Part shown: positions 25,016 through 33,923 of the stretch, piece by piece | Layout of the letters: each line of letters starts with the position of its first letter | Numbering within the stretch: position 1 is the stretch's first letter | Source: Chlamydiota bacterium | Lineage (GTDB): Bacteria; Chlamydiota; Chlamydiia; Chlamydiales; Parachlamydiaceae | DNA length: 41,771 nt | Direction: 5' to 3' | Assembly: GCA_013289325.1 (NCBI GenBank) | Contig: JABDAE010000012.1 | Coordinates: forward strand, 1 to 41,771 | Translations under genes and position numbers: made by a program | Notes under the pieces: model-generated | What the model saw: only the letters and a program-made list of their open reading frames with translations | What the model was told of the DNA's origin: nothing | Database searches by the model: none

Positions 25016-25966
25016 TTAAAATTTTATATCGAGTTCGCCGCCAGCATATGGGGAACCTTCAAGGTGAACTCTTGAACCATGATGATAGTGCTTATCGGCA
25101 ATTTTAAGGTGCCCTGCAAAGGTTGTGCCGACATGTAAGTTAGCCGATATTTTTTTTGTAGGGGTGAAAAAGACCGCAAGTTCTGCGCCACTTTGCTGAT
25201 AGTGCCAAAGGCCTTCTGAGAGGTGCTCATGTTTTCCAACGCGGCTTCTTTCATCAAAGACTCTACCGGCAAGAGCAAAAGACCATGTGGGATTTAAGGT
25301 ATAGACAACCGACATATTCACGGGGAATATCGCATTGATTTTCCAATGGCAATTGTAAGTCCAATCAAAGCCGATGACGGGATATACGCGATCGATTTTC
25401 ATTCCCGTTTCGCCAAGAAAGCCAATGTGAAGGCCTACATTATCACATACTTCATAGCGCCCCCAAAGAAGCATGTTGTAGTACATATAATCGGAAAATG
25501 TCCAATGCTTTAAGTTATCGAAATTTACAACGAGCTGCCCTTTCCACGTCCAATCGGGAAGGCGCTTTGAAAAGCCGCCAAGGGTAAAGCCCGCTGCTGA
25601 GTAGTCTTCTTGTTTAAAGTTTGGATTAGAGTCCCAGTCTAAGAGTGTATTTTCATAAAATACGGTGACGTTGGCCCCTTCTTCATAGCAAGGGTCATAG
25701 TAATAGATGGCACCTGCCTCAATTTGGGCTGATCCAAAGGTGAGTTTATGGAATTTTTCTGAATCTTTGACTTTGGCTTTTGAAACATAATCTGCGTGCA
25801 TTTCAACATGGAAAGGGCCTCTTTCATCTGCTTTGTCTTCATGTTTTGCGCCGATATCATCGGGATCGATGTCGCAAAAGGCGCAGCTTGTGATGGCAAA
25901 TGAGAGGTTAAAAAAAAGAGCTAAATTTTTTTTCGCTGAATTTTTTTTCTTTGAAATTTTTTTCAT
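25016..25966 (-). CDS. Outer-membrane beta-barrel protein
   Basis: The 316-residue protein has a Lys-rich N-terminus and a hydrophobic export segment (LALFFNLSFAITSCAF). Alternating aromatic/hydrophobic strands follow, and it ends in Phe (GGELDIKF), the usual barrel end signal. Its content of Tyr and Trp is high. The exact family is unknown; it resembles the DUF6268-type porin-like proteins. A Cys in SCAFCD could be a lipobox, but the context is poor. It is followed by the TolC-like gene, and a second barrel gene lies upstream. Confidence 0.7.
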   Translation of the reverse strand: MKKISKKKNSAKKNLALFFNLSFAITSCAFCDIDPDDIGAKHEDKADERGPFHVEMHADYVSKAKVKDSEKFHKLTFGSAQIEAGAIYYYDPCYEEGANVTVFYENTLLDWDSNPNFKQEDYSAAGFTLGGFSKRLPDWTWKGQLVVNFDNLKHWTFSDYMYYNMLLWGRYEVCDNVGLHIGFLGETGMKIDRVYPVIGFDWTYNCHWKINAIFPVNMSVVYTLNPTWSFALAGRVFDERSRVGKHEHLSEGLWHYQQSGAELAVFFTPTKKISANLHVGTTFAGHLKIADKHYHHGSRVHLEGSPYAGGELDIKF

Positions 25967-25984
25967 TGAGAAATGGTCTCCATA

Positions 25985-26812
25985 TTATAATCGAAATCTA
26001 TAGATAAATTGGGTATAGCAGCCGATGAGTTCAATTTTTGTTTTGAGAAAATCAAATGGATAATTTTCTCTTCGGCCGTACTGCCTTAGCTCGTAATATG
26101 GGGCAATCCCCATTTCGATGGTGCCGCAAAGAAGCGTCTTGTGGTAACTTATCGGCATCTCGGCCCGGTAATGTTGCTTTTCATTTACAATTAAAGAGAT
26201 ATGCTTATATTCGGGGTCGTTTTCGACTTTACAGTTGATATCCCAAGGTGTTTTGACTCGGAAGTTTAGTCCTATTCTAAGGCCATTTTCAAAACACACA
26301 CTAGATAAAAATCCGCAAGAAAGGTAGGGAAAAGCTGTGATAAATTTTAATTGAATCGCTTCCTTACCGGTAAATCGATTCGCCTCTCTCATATAGCCGC
26401 CGCCGATGAATGGAGTGAAGGAATAATAGGGGCTCATCTTATATTGCAACGTGTAGCCGAGATTGGCTTCTGCCATCTCATCTTGCCATTTAGAATGAAG
26501 AGCATTGGTTTTTGTATGTCCCTTTAATGAGCCAAGCTCAATACTTGCTTGAACTTCAAAGAAGGGCTTATATCTCTTGATATAGTCATAGCTTCCCCTT
26601 ATTCCATAAAGAAGGCCCGTTTGGGTTGTTCCCCCTTCTTTTGTTCTTCTTAAATACGAAACTGCTGGATCGATTGCGACGATATGAGGTGTCCTTTTCA
26701 AGGGGGTCACGCATTCTTCGCTTTCACAAAAAGTTAACTCGTTGGAAGCAAAAGCTGGCAATGCTAAAATGGAAAATAGGAAAAAAGTAATTAGAAGATG
26801 AGTGTTGTGCAT
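25985..26812 (-). CDS. Putative outer-membrane beta-barrel protein
   Basis: The 275-residue protein has the signal peptide MHNTHLLITFFLFSILALPA (ATG at 26812; a TTG at 26848 would add 12 residues without merit). The rest is a run of amphipathic strands rich in Tyr and Phe (YSFTPFIGGGY, FITAFPYLSCGF), and the protein ends TQFIYRFRL. I do not recognise a family. Its neighbour at 25016 is a similar barrel 18 bases downstream, so the two are probably co-transcribed. Confidence 0.65.
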   Translation of the reverse strand: MHNTHLLITFFLFSILALPAFASNELTFCESEECVTPLKRTPHIVAIDPAVSYLRRTKEGGTTQTGLLYGIRGSYDYIKRYKPFFEVQASIELGSLKGHTKTNALHSKWQDEMAEANLGYTLQYKMSPYYSFTPFIGGGYMREANRFTGKEAIQLKFITAFPYLSCGFLSSVCFENGLRIGLNFRVKTPWDINCKVENDPEYKHISLIVNEKQHYRAEMPISYHKTLLCGTIEMGIAPYYELRQYGRRENYPFDFLKTKIELIGCYTQFIYRFRL

Positions 26813-26933
26813 CAGATATTTCTTTACAATCTCCACAATATAGACCAATCAAGAAAAAAATGTATAGGAAAATTTTATTGCTCAAATTTTAGTCTCTTGA
26901 TAGATTCGACCCTTTTTAACGAGGTGATGAAAA

Positions 26934-27548
26934 ATGTTGCAAATGAGCGGTAAGTCTTTAATCTGTATCTTTTGTTTTGCAGCATCCACATTGAGTGCTG
27001 CCCTGTTTTCGGAAAGCGTTGAAGAGCAAGCAAGTCCTTCTAGGACAATGACAGAAAGGTATAGAATAGGGACTGTGCGATTATCTAGGAGAGTCTCTGT
27101 AAACGGACCGCGTCCTTATCAAAGAAGTGTAACGCCTGAAGAAAAACGAGATATTGCCTATATCGTGACGACACTTGCCGACAAATCATTAGTCGAGCTT
27201 AAAAGTAAAGAATCGACAATTAACAAGGTAGGGGATAGGGTCGATCACGTGCACCCTTTGCAATTTCTCAACTGCATCTTTTCTGATGAAGAGCTAAAGG
27301 TAGCCATGCGCAATGTCTATGGACGCAATTGGGTATCTAAGAAATTTATGGATGGGTTGATCGATTCTTTGAAAAAAGAAAATACCCATGGCAATGTACT
27401 GCCGCACGCGCAAGATTTTTCTAGTCGCTTAAATGTTGATCCACGTACAATTTTGCCTGCGATGCAAAAGGGGGAATGGGATGAGTTTGTCGCAATTTTG
27501 ATTAAGACTATTCCAAGAAGCGGCAACGCAAGGCGCTATGATATGTAA
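26934..27548 (+). CDS. Secreted protein of unknown function
   Basis: The 204-residue protein has a good ribosome site (GAGGTG) and an N-terminal signal (SLICIFCFAASTLSAAL). The mature part is helical with a conserved-looking stretch VDHVHPLQFLNCIFSDEEL and ends RRYDM. No known domain was identified. adk follows 21 bases later on the same strand, so the two may be co-transcribed. Confidence 0.7.
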   Translation: MLQMSGKSLICIFCFAASTLSAALFSESVEEQASPSRTMTERYRIGTVRLSRRVSVNGPRPYQRSVTPEEKRDIAYIVTTLADKSLVELKSKESTINKVGDRVDHVHPLQFLNCIFSDEELKVAMRNVYGRNWVSKKFMDGLIDSLKKENTHGNVLPHAQDFSSRLNVDPRTILPAMQKGEWDEFVAILIKTIPRSGNARRYDM

Positions 27549-27569
27549 TGCAAGGGTAAGAGGGGGAAA

Positions 27570-28211
27570 ATGAAAAAACAGATTGTGATATTGCTAGGGG
27601 CGCCAGGTTCTGGGAAGGGCACTCAGGCTAAAACTTTAAGTGCTGACTTACAGATTCCCCATTTATCGACAGGGGATTTATTTCGTGAAAATATGAGTAA
27701 AGAGACAGAACTTGGCATGCTTGCAAAGGGATATATCAATGCAGGGCAACTTGTTCCGGATGAAGTGGTTTTAAAGATGTTATTTGCAAGGACTAAGGCT
27801 TCCGACTGCTTTAAAGGATATCTTTTAGATGGTTTTCCGCGTACGTTGCCTCAGGCTGAAAGCCTTGAAAAAGAGATAAAAGAGGATGCTGAGCTTATTG
27901 TATTTAATCTAGAAGTTCCAGATGATGTGATTGTAAGAAGAGTTGCCGGGCGCTATGTTTGCCAATCATGTGGCTTGATTCACAATTTAGGACTTGCGCC
28001 TAAAGAGAGTGATAAAAGGTGTCATAAGTGTCAAGAGCCGTTAATTCAGCGCTCTGATGATCTTGCAGAAGTCGTGGCAAATCGCCTTTTGGTCTATTAC
28101 ATGTATACCAAGCCGCTTGTTGAGTTTTATGTAAAGAAGGGTGTATTGCATGCGATTGACGGCACGAAGGAGCCGGACCTTGTGCACCAAGACATTTTGC
28201 AATATTTATAA
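27570..28211 (+). CDS. adk: Adenylate kinase, zinc-type LID
   Basis: The 213-residue enzyme interconverts ATP+AMP and 2 ADP. The P-loop is GAPGSGKGT (residues 10-18). The AMP-binding stretch is HLSTGDLFREN, and the lid has C-x2-C...C-x2-C (CQSCGLIHN and CHKCQEPL), a zinc-binding LID in place of the polar one in E. coli. GFPRTLPQA and the C-terminal YYxxTKPLVEFY region are intact. An AGAGGGGG ribosome site precedes it. Confidence 0.97.
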   Translation: MKKQIVILLGAPGSGKGTQAKTLSADLQIPHLSTGDLFRENMSKETELGMLAKGYINAGQLVPDEVVLKMLFARTKASDCFKGYLLDGFPRTLPQAESLEKEIKEDAELIVFNLEVPDDVIVRRVAGRYVCQSCGLIHNLGLAPKESDKRCHKCQEPLIQRSDDLAEVVANRLLVYYMYTKPLVEFYVKKGVLHAIDGTKEPDLVHQDILQYL

Positions 28212-28273
28212 TAACTGGAAGAATTGATTTTCAAGCTTAGGGCACTAAATGAGGGGGCTGCTCATAAGCTTTA

Positions 28274-28437
28274 ACCTAAAAACGGCAGTTGGAGACGGCA
28301 AATTGACGTAATCTTTTGAGCTATAATCGCTTCTGGCGGGGATCGCCTTCACCATTAGGGAATGTCGATCCCCGCCAGAAGCGATTCTAACTCAAAATCT
28401 TACATCACTTTGCCATCTCGAACTGCCGTTTCTAGGT
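28274..28437. repeat. Palindromic element, family B, copy 3 (164 bp), intergenic
   Basis: The ends ACCTAAAAACGGCAGTTGGA and CTGCCGTTTCTAGGT match copies 1 and 2. The central part differs: a nearly perfect stem around GCTTCTGGCGGGGATCG. TTA flanks both sides (28271-28273, 28438-28440). The reading frame that is open in copies 1 and 2 has a TAA stop here. It lies between convergent adk and the gene at 28453. Confidence 0.92.
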
Positions 28438-28452
28438 TTAAAAATCAACCCT

Positions 28453-29475
28453 TCAAGTTAGTTGTGTTTGCAAATATTGTTTAAGATTTTGTTTTGAGTA
28501 GATTTTGGCTTCTTTTAAATCTTTCAAAGTGTGCAATCCCACAGCTTTAAGGCTCGCAACGACCTGGGAATAGATCACTTCGTTTTTTTTTTGTTGATCG
28601 GCTAATGAGCCATTTTCTCGTCCGGATTCTACTGAGGACTCATCCAGTAAGCCAATGTCGATATAGTCTTGGTGATACCATATGTTTAATTTTCCTAAAG
28701 CCTCAATAGCAGGGGTATCATCTGCAAGTGCGTCGATCAATCCGTCTGCAATTGCATCGGAAAATACCGAGTTTAAACTGTTTTCAAGCAGGGCAAATAG
28801 GTTCTTGTTGCTTTTATCTGAGCTAATGCTTTGCATAAGTCTTTGCGCTTTTTCTTTATTGGCGCTTAAGGTTTCAATCAGATCTGCGCGGAAAGTATTC
28901 CATGCGATGATAAGAGCGTTATTTGTAATATCGATGAGATGCTGTCCTTTTTTTAACGTTACATCGATCAATTTACGAAAGACTTTGTGCTGATCTTGAA
29001 CAAGAATTTCGTTTGTGGCGCTTACGATCTCGTTTTTTAAAAGGTATAGTTCTGATTCAAAGCTTTCCAATTCAAAGGTAAGTCTTTTGCTTATGAGATG
29101 TAAGTGATGGTCTAAGCCTTCAGATAATGCCTCAAACTTTAATAACTCAAGTTCTTCTTTATTTAAAGAAGGGAGAATAGTGTAAAAGCTGTCGTGGGAG
29201 ATGCCGACAAAAAGGGGTGGGAGTTTATCTAAAAGCTGTGGGGAGTTGGTAAAGAAATGTAAGATTTCTTTGATCTGTTCCAATGAGAGCGCTTTACCGA
29301 CTTCTTCAAGAAGCTGATTGGTATGTATATGGACGAGTAAAGCGTGCAGCTTTTCTTGTCCATGGCTGCCTTCCTTAACGCTTGCCTCTTGCACCAAAGA
29401 ACAAACATTGCTTTGCGAGACGTGTTGCAGTTTGTCATTCCAGTCGTTTAAAAGGGAACCCTGTGAGCTATCCAA
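28453..29475 (-). CDS. Uncharacterised helical protein
   Basis: The 340-residue acidic protein shows no recognised domain. It is predicted almost entirely helical (LSLEQIKEILHFF, LLKFEALSEGLDHHLHLI), with possible coiled coils near residues 130-200 and 215-235. There is no signal peptide or membrane segment. It lies between adk (convergent, with element B3 between) and the GH3 gene (divergent). An effector role is possible, but nothing in the sequence proves it. Confidence 0.7.
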   Translation of the reverse strand: MDSSQGSLLNDWNDKLQHVSQSNVCSLVQEASVKEGSHGQEKLHALLVHIHTNQLLEEVGKALSLEQIKEILHFFTNSPQLLDKLPPLFVGISHDSFYTILPSLNKEELELLKFEALSEGLDHHLHLISKRLTFELESFESELYLLKNEIVSATNEILVQDQHKVFRKLIDVTLKKGQHLIDITNNALIIAWNTFRADLIETLSANKEKAQRLMQSISSDKSNKNLFALLENSLNSVFSDAIADGLIDALADDTPAIEALGKLNIWYHQDYIDIGLLDESSVESGRENGSLADQQKKNEVIYSQVVASLKAVGLHTLKDLKEAKIYSKQNLKQYLQTQLT

Positions 29476-29599
29476 AATAATTAGTCCTCAAAAAAAATCG
29501 TTTAAATTTTGCATCTTACACGATTGGCCTTAAGACAGTCTAATAAAAAACATTTGGTCGATTAGTGGGTAACTGATAAGATGTCTATCCAAACAACTT

Positions 29600-31219
29600 A
29601 TGGAAAGACATATGTTCCCCTTATCTGCGCTATCAAGCTTTATATTGACTGCAAGCCCATCTATTGATCAGATGACCATAGAAGAAAAAGTGGGGCAGAC
29701 ATTAATGGTGCATTTTAATGGCGAAGAGGTCAATGCAGATGCAACAACCCTTGTGCAAGAGATCCATGTAGGGGGGATCCAGTATTACAATTGGGCAAAC
29801 GGTCTAACGAGTCCAAGGCAAGTACAAGCGCTGAGCAATGACTTGCAAAAACTTGCAGCTTCCTGCTCTACGCACATTCCGCTATTCATTGCAGTGGATC
29901 AGGAGGGGGGAGTCGTCAATCGCTTAAGTGAAGGGTTTACAGTGTTCCCAGGAAATTTAGCTTTAGGCATAGCAGATAATATGGAGCTTGCAGAACTTGC
30001 GGCATTAGCGACATCAAAAGAGCTAAAGGCGGTCGGTGTAAATTTTAACTTAGCTCCTGTTGTAGACATAGCAAGTCGAAAAGAATCTTACATTGGAGTG
30101 AGGGCTTCGGCAGATACTGCGGAAGCAGTCGTAAAAGTAGCAAAGGCGCAGCTTAAAGGATTTAAGGCAGGTGAGTGCATCACGTCGCTTAAACATTTTC
30201 CAGGACACGGCGATGTCGTTACCGATTCTCATGAAGAGCTTCCCATTTTAAAAAAATCGCTAAAAAATCTTATGGAGTGTGAATTAGTCCCATACATGTC
30301 TTTAGAGCATATTGACACCATTATGACTGCACATATTCTAGTGCCGGCTTTAGATAAAACGTGGTGTGCGACGCTATCTTCTAAAATCCTTGACGATTTA
30401 TTGAGAAAGCAGCTGAAATTTGATGGGGTTGTGATCTCTGATTCCCTCGTCATGGAAGGGCTTTTAAGGCAATGCCCCTCTATTGAACAGGCTGCCATTT
30501 CCGCGTTCAATGCGGGCTGCGATATCATCATGTTAGGAGGTAAACAGCTGCTAGATACCGGCAAAAAAAAATTAGAACTCAATGCAAGCGATGTGAAAAA
30601 AGTGGCAGACGCCATGGTGCAAGCTGTGAAGGCTAAGATTATTTCTAAAGAAAAATTAGACGCTTCAGTGAAAAGGATTTTAGCTTTAAAGAAGCAGTAC
30701 AAGCTAGAGGGGCAAAAACCTTTAGGAGAGGCGGCAATACTTGCTGATGTTGCAACAAAGGACAATCATGAGCTTGCCGAAAAGATAGCAGGCCTTGCCC
30801 TAAAAATTTGTTATCAACAAAATCAGCCGATATCTTTAAGAGATAAGTCGATTGCGATCATTGCGCCATCGATCATCGAAAATGCCCTCTTGAAAACGGC
30901 GATTCACAAAGTTGGAAAAAGTCAAACTCATCTGTTTATGGCAACTGTATCGCCAAGTGAGGAAGAAAGAAAAAGAGCTCTTACAATTGTTCAAGAGGCA
31001 GATGTGGCGCTTGTATTTTCCTACAATGCGTGGAAAACACCATCGCAATTATCTATGATTCAAGAGCTTACAAAACATGGAAAGTTGATTGTCCTAGTGG
31101 CATTAAGAGATCCGCAAGATGCCACACTTGTTGAAACGGTCGCGCTTACAATGACAACATGTAGCCCATCGCCTTCTTCGATTAATGTAGTTGTTGAGGA
31201 AGTTTTAAAATTTAATTAA
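29600..31219 (+). CDS. Glycoside hydrolase family 3, NagZ-like beta-N-acetylhexosaminidase
   Basis: The 539-residue protein carries the NagZ signature KHFPGHGDVVTDSHEELP (the loop with catalytic Asp/His), VDQEGGVVNRL and the nucleophile region GVVISDSLVMEG. It splits GlcNAc from muropeptides or related sugars. A second domain (residues about 380-539) as in two-domain family members follows. The N-terminus (MFPLSALSSFILTASPS) might be a weak signal peptide; starts at 29600 and 29612 are both possible. Together with the NlpC/P60 gene it suggests peptidoglycan turnover. Confidence 0.88.
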   Translation: MERHMFPLSALSSFILTASPSIDQMTIEEKVGQTLMVHFNGEEVNADATTLVQEIHVGGIQYYNWANGLTSPRQVQALSNDLQKLAASCSTHIPLFIAVDQEGGVVNRLSEGFTVFPGNLALGIADNMELAELAALATSKELKAVGVNFNLAPVVDIASRKESYIGVRASADTAEAVVKVAKAQLKGFKAGECITSLKHFPGHGDVVTDSHEELPILKKSLKNLMECELVPYMSLEHIDTIMTAHILVPALDKTWCATLSSKILDDLLRKQLKFDGVVISDSLVMEGLLRQCPSIEQAAISAFNAGCDIIMLGGKQLLDTGKKKLELNASDVKKVADAMVQAVKAKIISKEKLDASVKRILALKKQYKLEGQKPLGEAAILADVATKDNHELAEKIAGLALKICYQQNQPISLRDKSIAIIAPSIIENALLKTAIHKVGKSQTHLFMATVSPSEEERKRALTIVQEADVALVFSYNAWKTPSQLSMIQELTKHGKLIVLVALRDPQDATLVETVALTMTTCSPSPSSINVVVEEVLKFN

Positions 31220-31220
31220 A

Positions 31221-31242
31221 ATGTAATTATTTATAATTACAT
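31221..31242. repeat. 9-bp AT palindrome after the GH3 gene
   Basis: ATGTAATTA (31221-31229) pairs with TAATTACAT (31234-31242) around TTTA. It begins just after the GH3 stop. It has no GC and no T-run, so it could be an operator or a weak terminator. Confidence 0.4.
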
Positions 31243-31390
31243 GTAATTGTTATAAAAATAATTTATTAATTGAGTCGGAACACCGCATCGATATCGTAGC
31301 CTTTTTTCCTTAAATTTTAGTCCCCGAAAATTTCTTCTTAAATGTTTAAAATTTTTATTTACGGGAGCTACTGCACTATTTAGGATTCAT

Positions 31391-31419
31391 GTTGAAAAAT
31401 AAGGAATGAAAGCCTACAT
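31391..31419 (+). promoter_or_regulatory. Candidate sigma-66/70 promoter for the peptide cluster
   Basis: TTGAAA (31391-31396) and TACATT (31414-31419) are separated by 17 bases, about 42 bases before the precursor start codon. It fits the consensus only partly. No operator-like repeat is obvious. Confidence 0.35.
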
Positions 31420-31460
31420 TGGCAAGTGCTAGGGAAACTGGCGCAACAAGGGAGATTAAT

Positions 31461-31553
31461 ATGGAAACTCAAGAACATATTGAACAAGAGTGCTTAGAAA
31501 TTGTCGAGCTAGAGCTTGATGATACTTTGGAATCCATGGTTCATCGGTGCTAA
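31461..31553 (+). CDS. Putative RiPP precursor peptide (30 residues)
   Basis: The short gene has one of the best ribosome sites in the window (AGGGAG, 6 bases before the ATG). The peptide reads METQEHIEQECLEIVELELD then DTLESMVHRC. It has an acidic, Glu/Leu-rich front half resembling a RiPP leader (LEIVELEL) and a short polar/basic tail ending in Cys, which would be the core. Its stop overlaps the next gene's GTG start region by 7 bases. Five modification-type genes follow. I do not recognise the peptide family; microcin C precursors end in Asn, this one in Cys. The role rests on context, size and coupling. Confidence 0.6.
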   Translation: METQEHIEQECLEIVELELDDTLESMVHRC

Positions 31554-32923
31554 ATAGTAGGGTGCGCGTCTTTTGTGACGCGCACCCCTTATCAATATCT
31601 CCTTGGGACATTCGAGATCATTCTGGATTACGCATCTTCTCGTTAACTAGCTTACCTTTAACTCAGTTTCACAAATCATCAAATTCTATAAAACCCCTTG
31701 CAGCAATTAATTGGAAGAATAGCGACGATTATAAACATTGGACCTTTTTCTTAAGAGAGGACTTTTATTGGGAGGATGGTTCACCCATCACTGGCTATGA
31801 TTATCTGAGAGGTCTTAACTTCTTAGCTCACTCTCCTCACCACCGTTTTCGAAGCTTATTAGCCGATATTGCTGGATTTTCCAAACTTGACTCCTGTTCA
31901 TCTATGATTGGGTTAGAGGCACAGTCTGATAGAATTTATTTTCGATTACGCAACCCAAACAGATTATGGCCTTTATTGCTCTCTTTTCCTGGAACGGCTC
32001 CTAAACATCCCACTAACCCAGATGCAGAGTCTGGAGCCTATAAGATTGAAAGTAAAAGCAAGGAATCTTTCCATCTAAAATGTCGCGACAGATTTTTTAA
32101 ATCTACCCAAAAGCAAATTACAGATATAATATTTAACTTTCAGACTTCTCTTGACGACCCTTTTGCAATCAAAAAATGGGAAGAGAATGCCTTGGATATG
32201 ACCTGGGATACCTTCTTTCCGTATGCCAAGAAACATCTATTCCACAATCGATCTGTTTTTCATCAAAGTAGACCTCAAATCTTAACATTTCTTTCTCCCC
32301 AAGGCTGTGAACATCCACCCGCTCCTGAATTGATGCGCTTTCTTTATACGGCAATTGATCGACTCAAATTGGCGGAACAACTCCACCATTGTCCTACCCC
32401 TATTTATGGATATTGTCATCAAGATCTTCCACAGATTTCATCAGAAAAAAACCATCCTGAAACAACACTTAAGATTGGGTATGAAGATTTTTTCCCAAAC
32501 CATGATATTCTACTACTCCTGAAAGATCAATTGAAGCCCTATGGAATTACCATTGATCCCATAAAAGTAGAGTATGGCGATAGGCCCAAATCTTTAAATC
32601 TCCGACTAGAGTTATTGCATAATCCACTGCCAGATCCTTTTCTAATGCTTCGTAACGAATTTATGCAAAAACAGTTTTTTGATAAACATCCAGTAGCATG
32701 GAAACGATTTTCTAAATTATTAACTCTCTATCAAATGATTAATAACCCTTCCCAAAATCAAAAGCTCTCTCAAGAAATGGATTTGATCTTAATAGAGGAA
32801 GGGCGTATCATCCCTCTTTTGGAATTGCCGGGATTTTATTTATGCAAACCATCGGTCGGTTACCACGAATTTCAGCCGGGTCAACATTGGAGTTGGACAG
32901 AGAATGAAAAAGTGGTTCCTTAA
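31547..32923 (+). CDS. SBP_bac_5/SgrR-like substrate-binding domain protein without signal peptide
   Basis: The 458-residue protein resembles the peptide-binding (OppA/SgrR C-terminal) fold: WTFFLREDFYWEDGSPITGYDYLRGL near residues 65-90, FRLRNPNRLWPLLLSFP, then SGAYKIESKSKESFHL and a C-terminal IIPLLELPGFYLCKPSVGY. Unlike exported binding proteins it has no signal sequence, and no ABC permease genes are nearby. It may bind a peptide or nucleotide-peptide in the cytoplasm. The GTG at 31547 overlaps the precursor stop; a GTG at 31562 is an alternative. It overlaps the ThiF-like gene by 20 bases. Confidence 0.7.
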   Translation: MLNSRVRVFCDAHPLSISPWDIRDHSGLRIFSLTSLPLTQFHKSSNSIKPLAAINWKNSDDYKHWTFFLREDFYWEDGSPITGYDYLRGLNFLAHSPHHRFRSLLADIAGFSKLDSCSSMIGLEAQSDRIYFRLRNPNRLWPLLLSFPGTAPKHPTNPDAESGAYKIESKSKESFHLKCRDRFFKSTQKQITDIIFNFQTSLDDPFAIKKWEENALDMTWDTFFPYAKKHLFHNRSVFHQSRPQILTFLSPQGCEHPPAPELMRFLYTAIDRLKLAEQLHHCPTPIYGYCHQDLPQISSEKNHPETTLKIGYEDFFPNHDILLLLKDQLKPYGITIDPIKVEYGDRPKSLNLRLELLHNPLPDPFLMLRNEFMQKQFFDKHPVAWKRFSKLLTLYQMINNPSQNQKLSQEMDLILIEEGRIIPLLELPGFYLCKPSVGYHEFQPGQHWSWTENEKVVP

Positions 32924-33923
32924 AGTTCCCTTTATCTTTGATAAGTCAGGCGAATGCATTGTATTTGCAAAGCCACCCTTTAAAATTAGAAATGGAGAAA
33001 AGCATGTTGCAGATTTTATTAAATCGCTTAAGAAAGGAATAACGGAGCAAGAATTAAACCTGTATCTTCAAAAACCATCCTGTAAGTTTTGCTTTCAATC
33101 CTTGCAATCTAGACAACTAGTTGTCTGTCAAAACGTGATTGAAAATCAACATCCCGTCTATCAACGTACCCTTTCCTATTTACACAGCATCACCTCTGAC
33201 AGTCACCTGGCTTGGAAAGAGATACAATCGGCTAAAATTGCTATTCTCGGATGCGGCGGTACCGGTTCACTAGTAGCAGAGAACTTAATTGCAATGGGTG
33301 TACAACATTTAAGTCTGATCGATGGAGATGAGGTTGAACCCTCTAATCTAAATCGTCAAATTTTATTCACTCAAGAGGATTGCGGAAAACCAAAAGTGGA
33401 TTGTCTTCGGAACCATCTGCTAGAACGTGTACCCGAGGTATCCATCTATTCACATAGAACATGGATTGAAGATAAATCATCTTTAGAAAAGGTTCTTGAA
33501 GAAGACATCTCATTTCTCGTGGTGTGTTATGACCAACCTCCCATCCTATCCCAGCTGTGGAGTCTTGAAATTGCAATGAGGAGACAAATACCTTGTATGA
33601 TGGGAGGAGTGGGAAACCATTGGGGAAGTTGGGGGCCTCTTTTGGCTATTTATGAGCACCAGGAGAACTATTATCAATATCTATCATCATTGAATGAAAT
33701 ATATATGAGCGACAGTGAAAGTACTGTAAGTGGTTCACTTTGTGCAACTAATCAGATGATTGCCGCTGGAATGAGCTTGGATATTTTTCATTTTTTATGT
33801 AAAGATGTCGTTGTCCATTCCTTTGGAAAAAAGGTTTGTTTAAACTTCAACAATTTACAATTTAATTACCTGGATTTTACTCATGAAAAGCGAGATGCTA
33901 ACAGCCTGTTTACCTCAACTTGA
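32904..33923 (+). CDS. ThiF/E1-like adenylyltransferase, MccB-like
   Basis: The 339-residue protein has a 100-residue N-terminal part that may bind the peptide leader, then a ThiF/E1 fold. The nucleotide loop is GCGGTGS (residues 116-122), followed by LIDGDEVEPSNLNRQ (138-152) and K162/K164 near GKPKVD. These are the ATP-binding residues of MccB, MoeB and ThiF. Length matches MccB (about 350). A C-x2-C pair (C60, C63) is N-terminal, and the usual paired zinc cysteines after the core are not evident. MccB adenylates the precursor's C-terminus; here that is inferred from context. It overlaps both neighbours (20 and 41 bases). Confidence 0.85.
   Translation: MKKWFLKVPFIFDKSGECIVFAKPPFKIRNGEKHVADFIKSLKKGITEQELNLYLQKPSCKFCFQSLQSRQLVVCQNVIENQHPVYQRTLSYLHSITSDSHLAWKEIQSAKIAILGCGGTGSLVAENLIAMGVQHLSLIDGDEVEPSNLNRQILFTQEDCGKPKVDCLRNHLLERVPEVSIYSHRTWIEDKSSLEKVLEEDISFLVVCYDQPPILSQLWSLEIAMRRQIPCMMGGVGNHWGSWGPLLAIYEHQENYYQYLSSLNEIYMSDSESTVSGSLCATNQMIAAGMSLDIFHFLCKDVVVHSFGKKVCLNFNNLQFNYLDFTHEKRDANSLFTST

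Noticed and set aside
31388-31408. Six-codon frame MLKNKE just upstream of the peptide cluster, considered as a microcin C-type mini-precursor.
   Set aside because: No ribosome site, no C-terminal Asn, and it overlaps the candidate promoter; the 30-codon gene at 31461 is far better supported.
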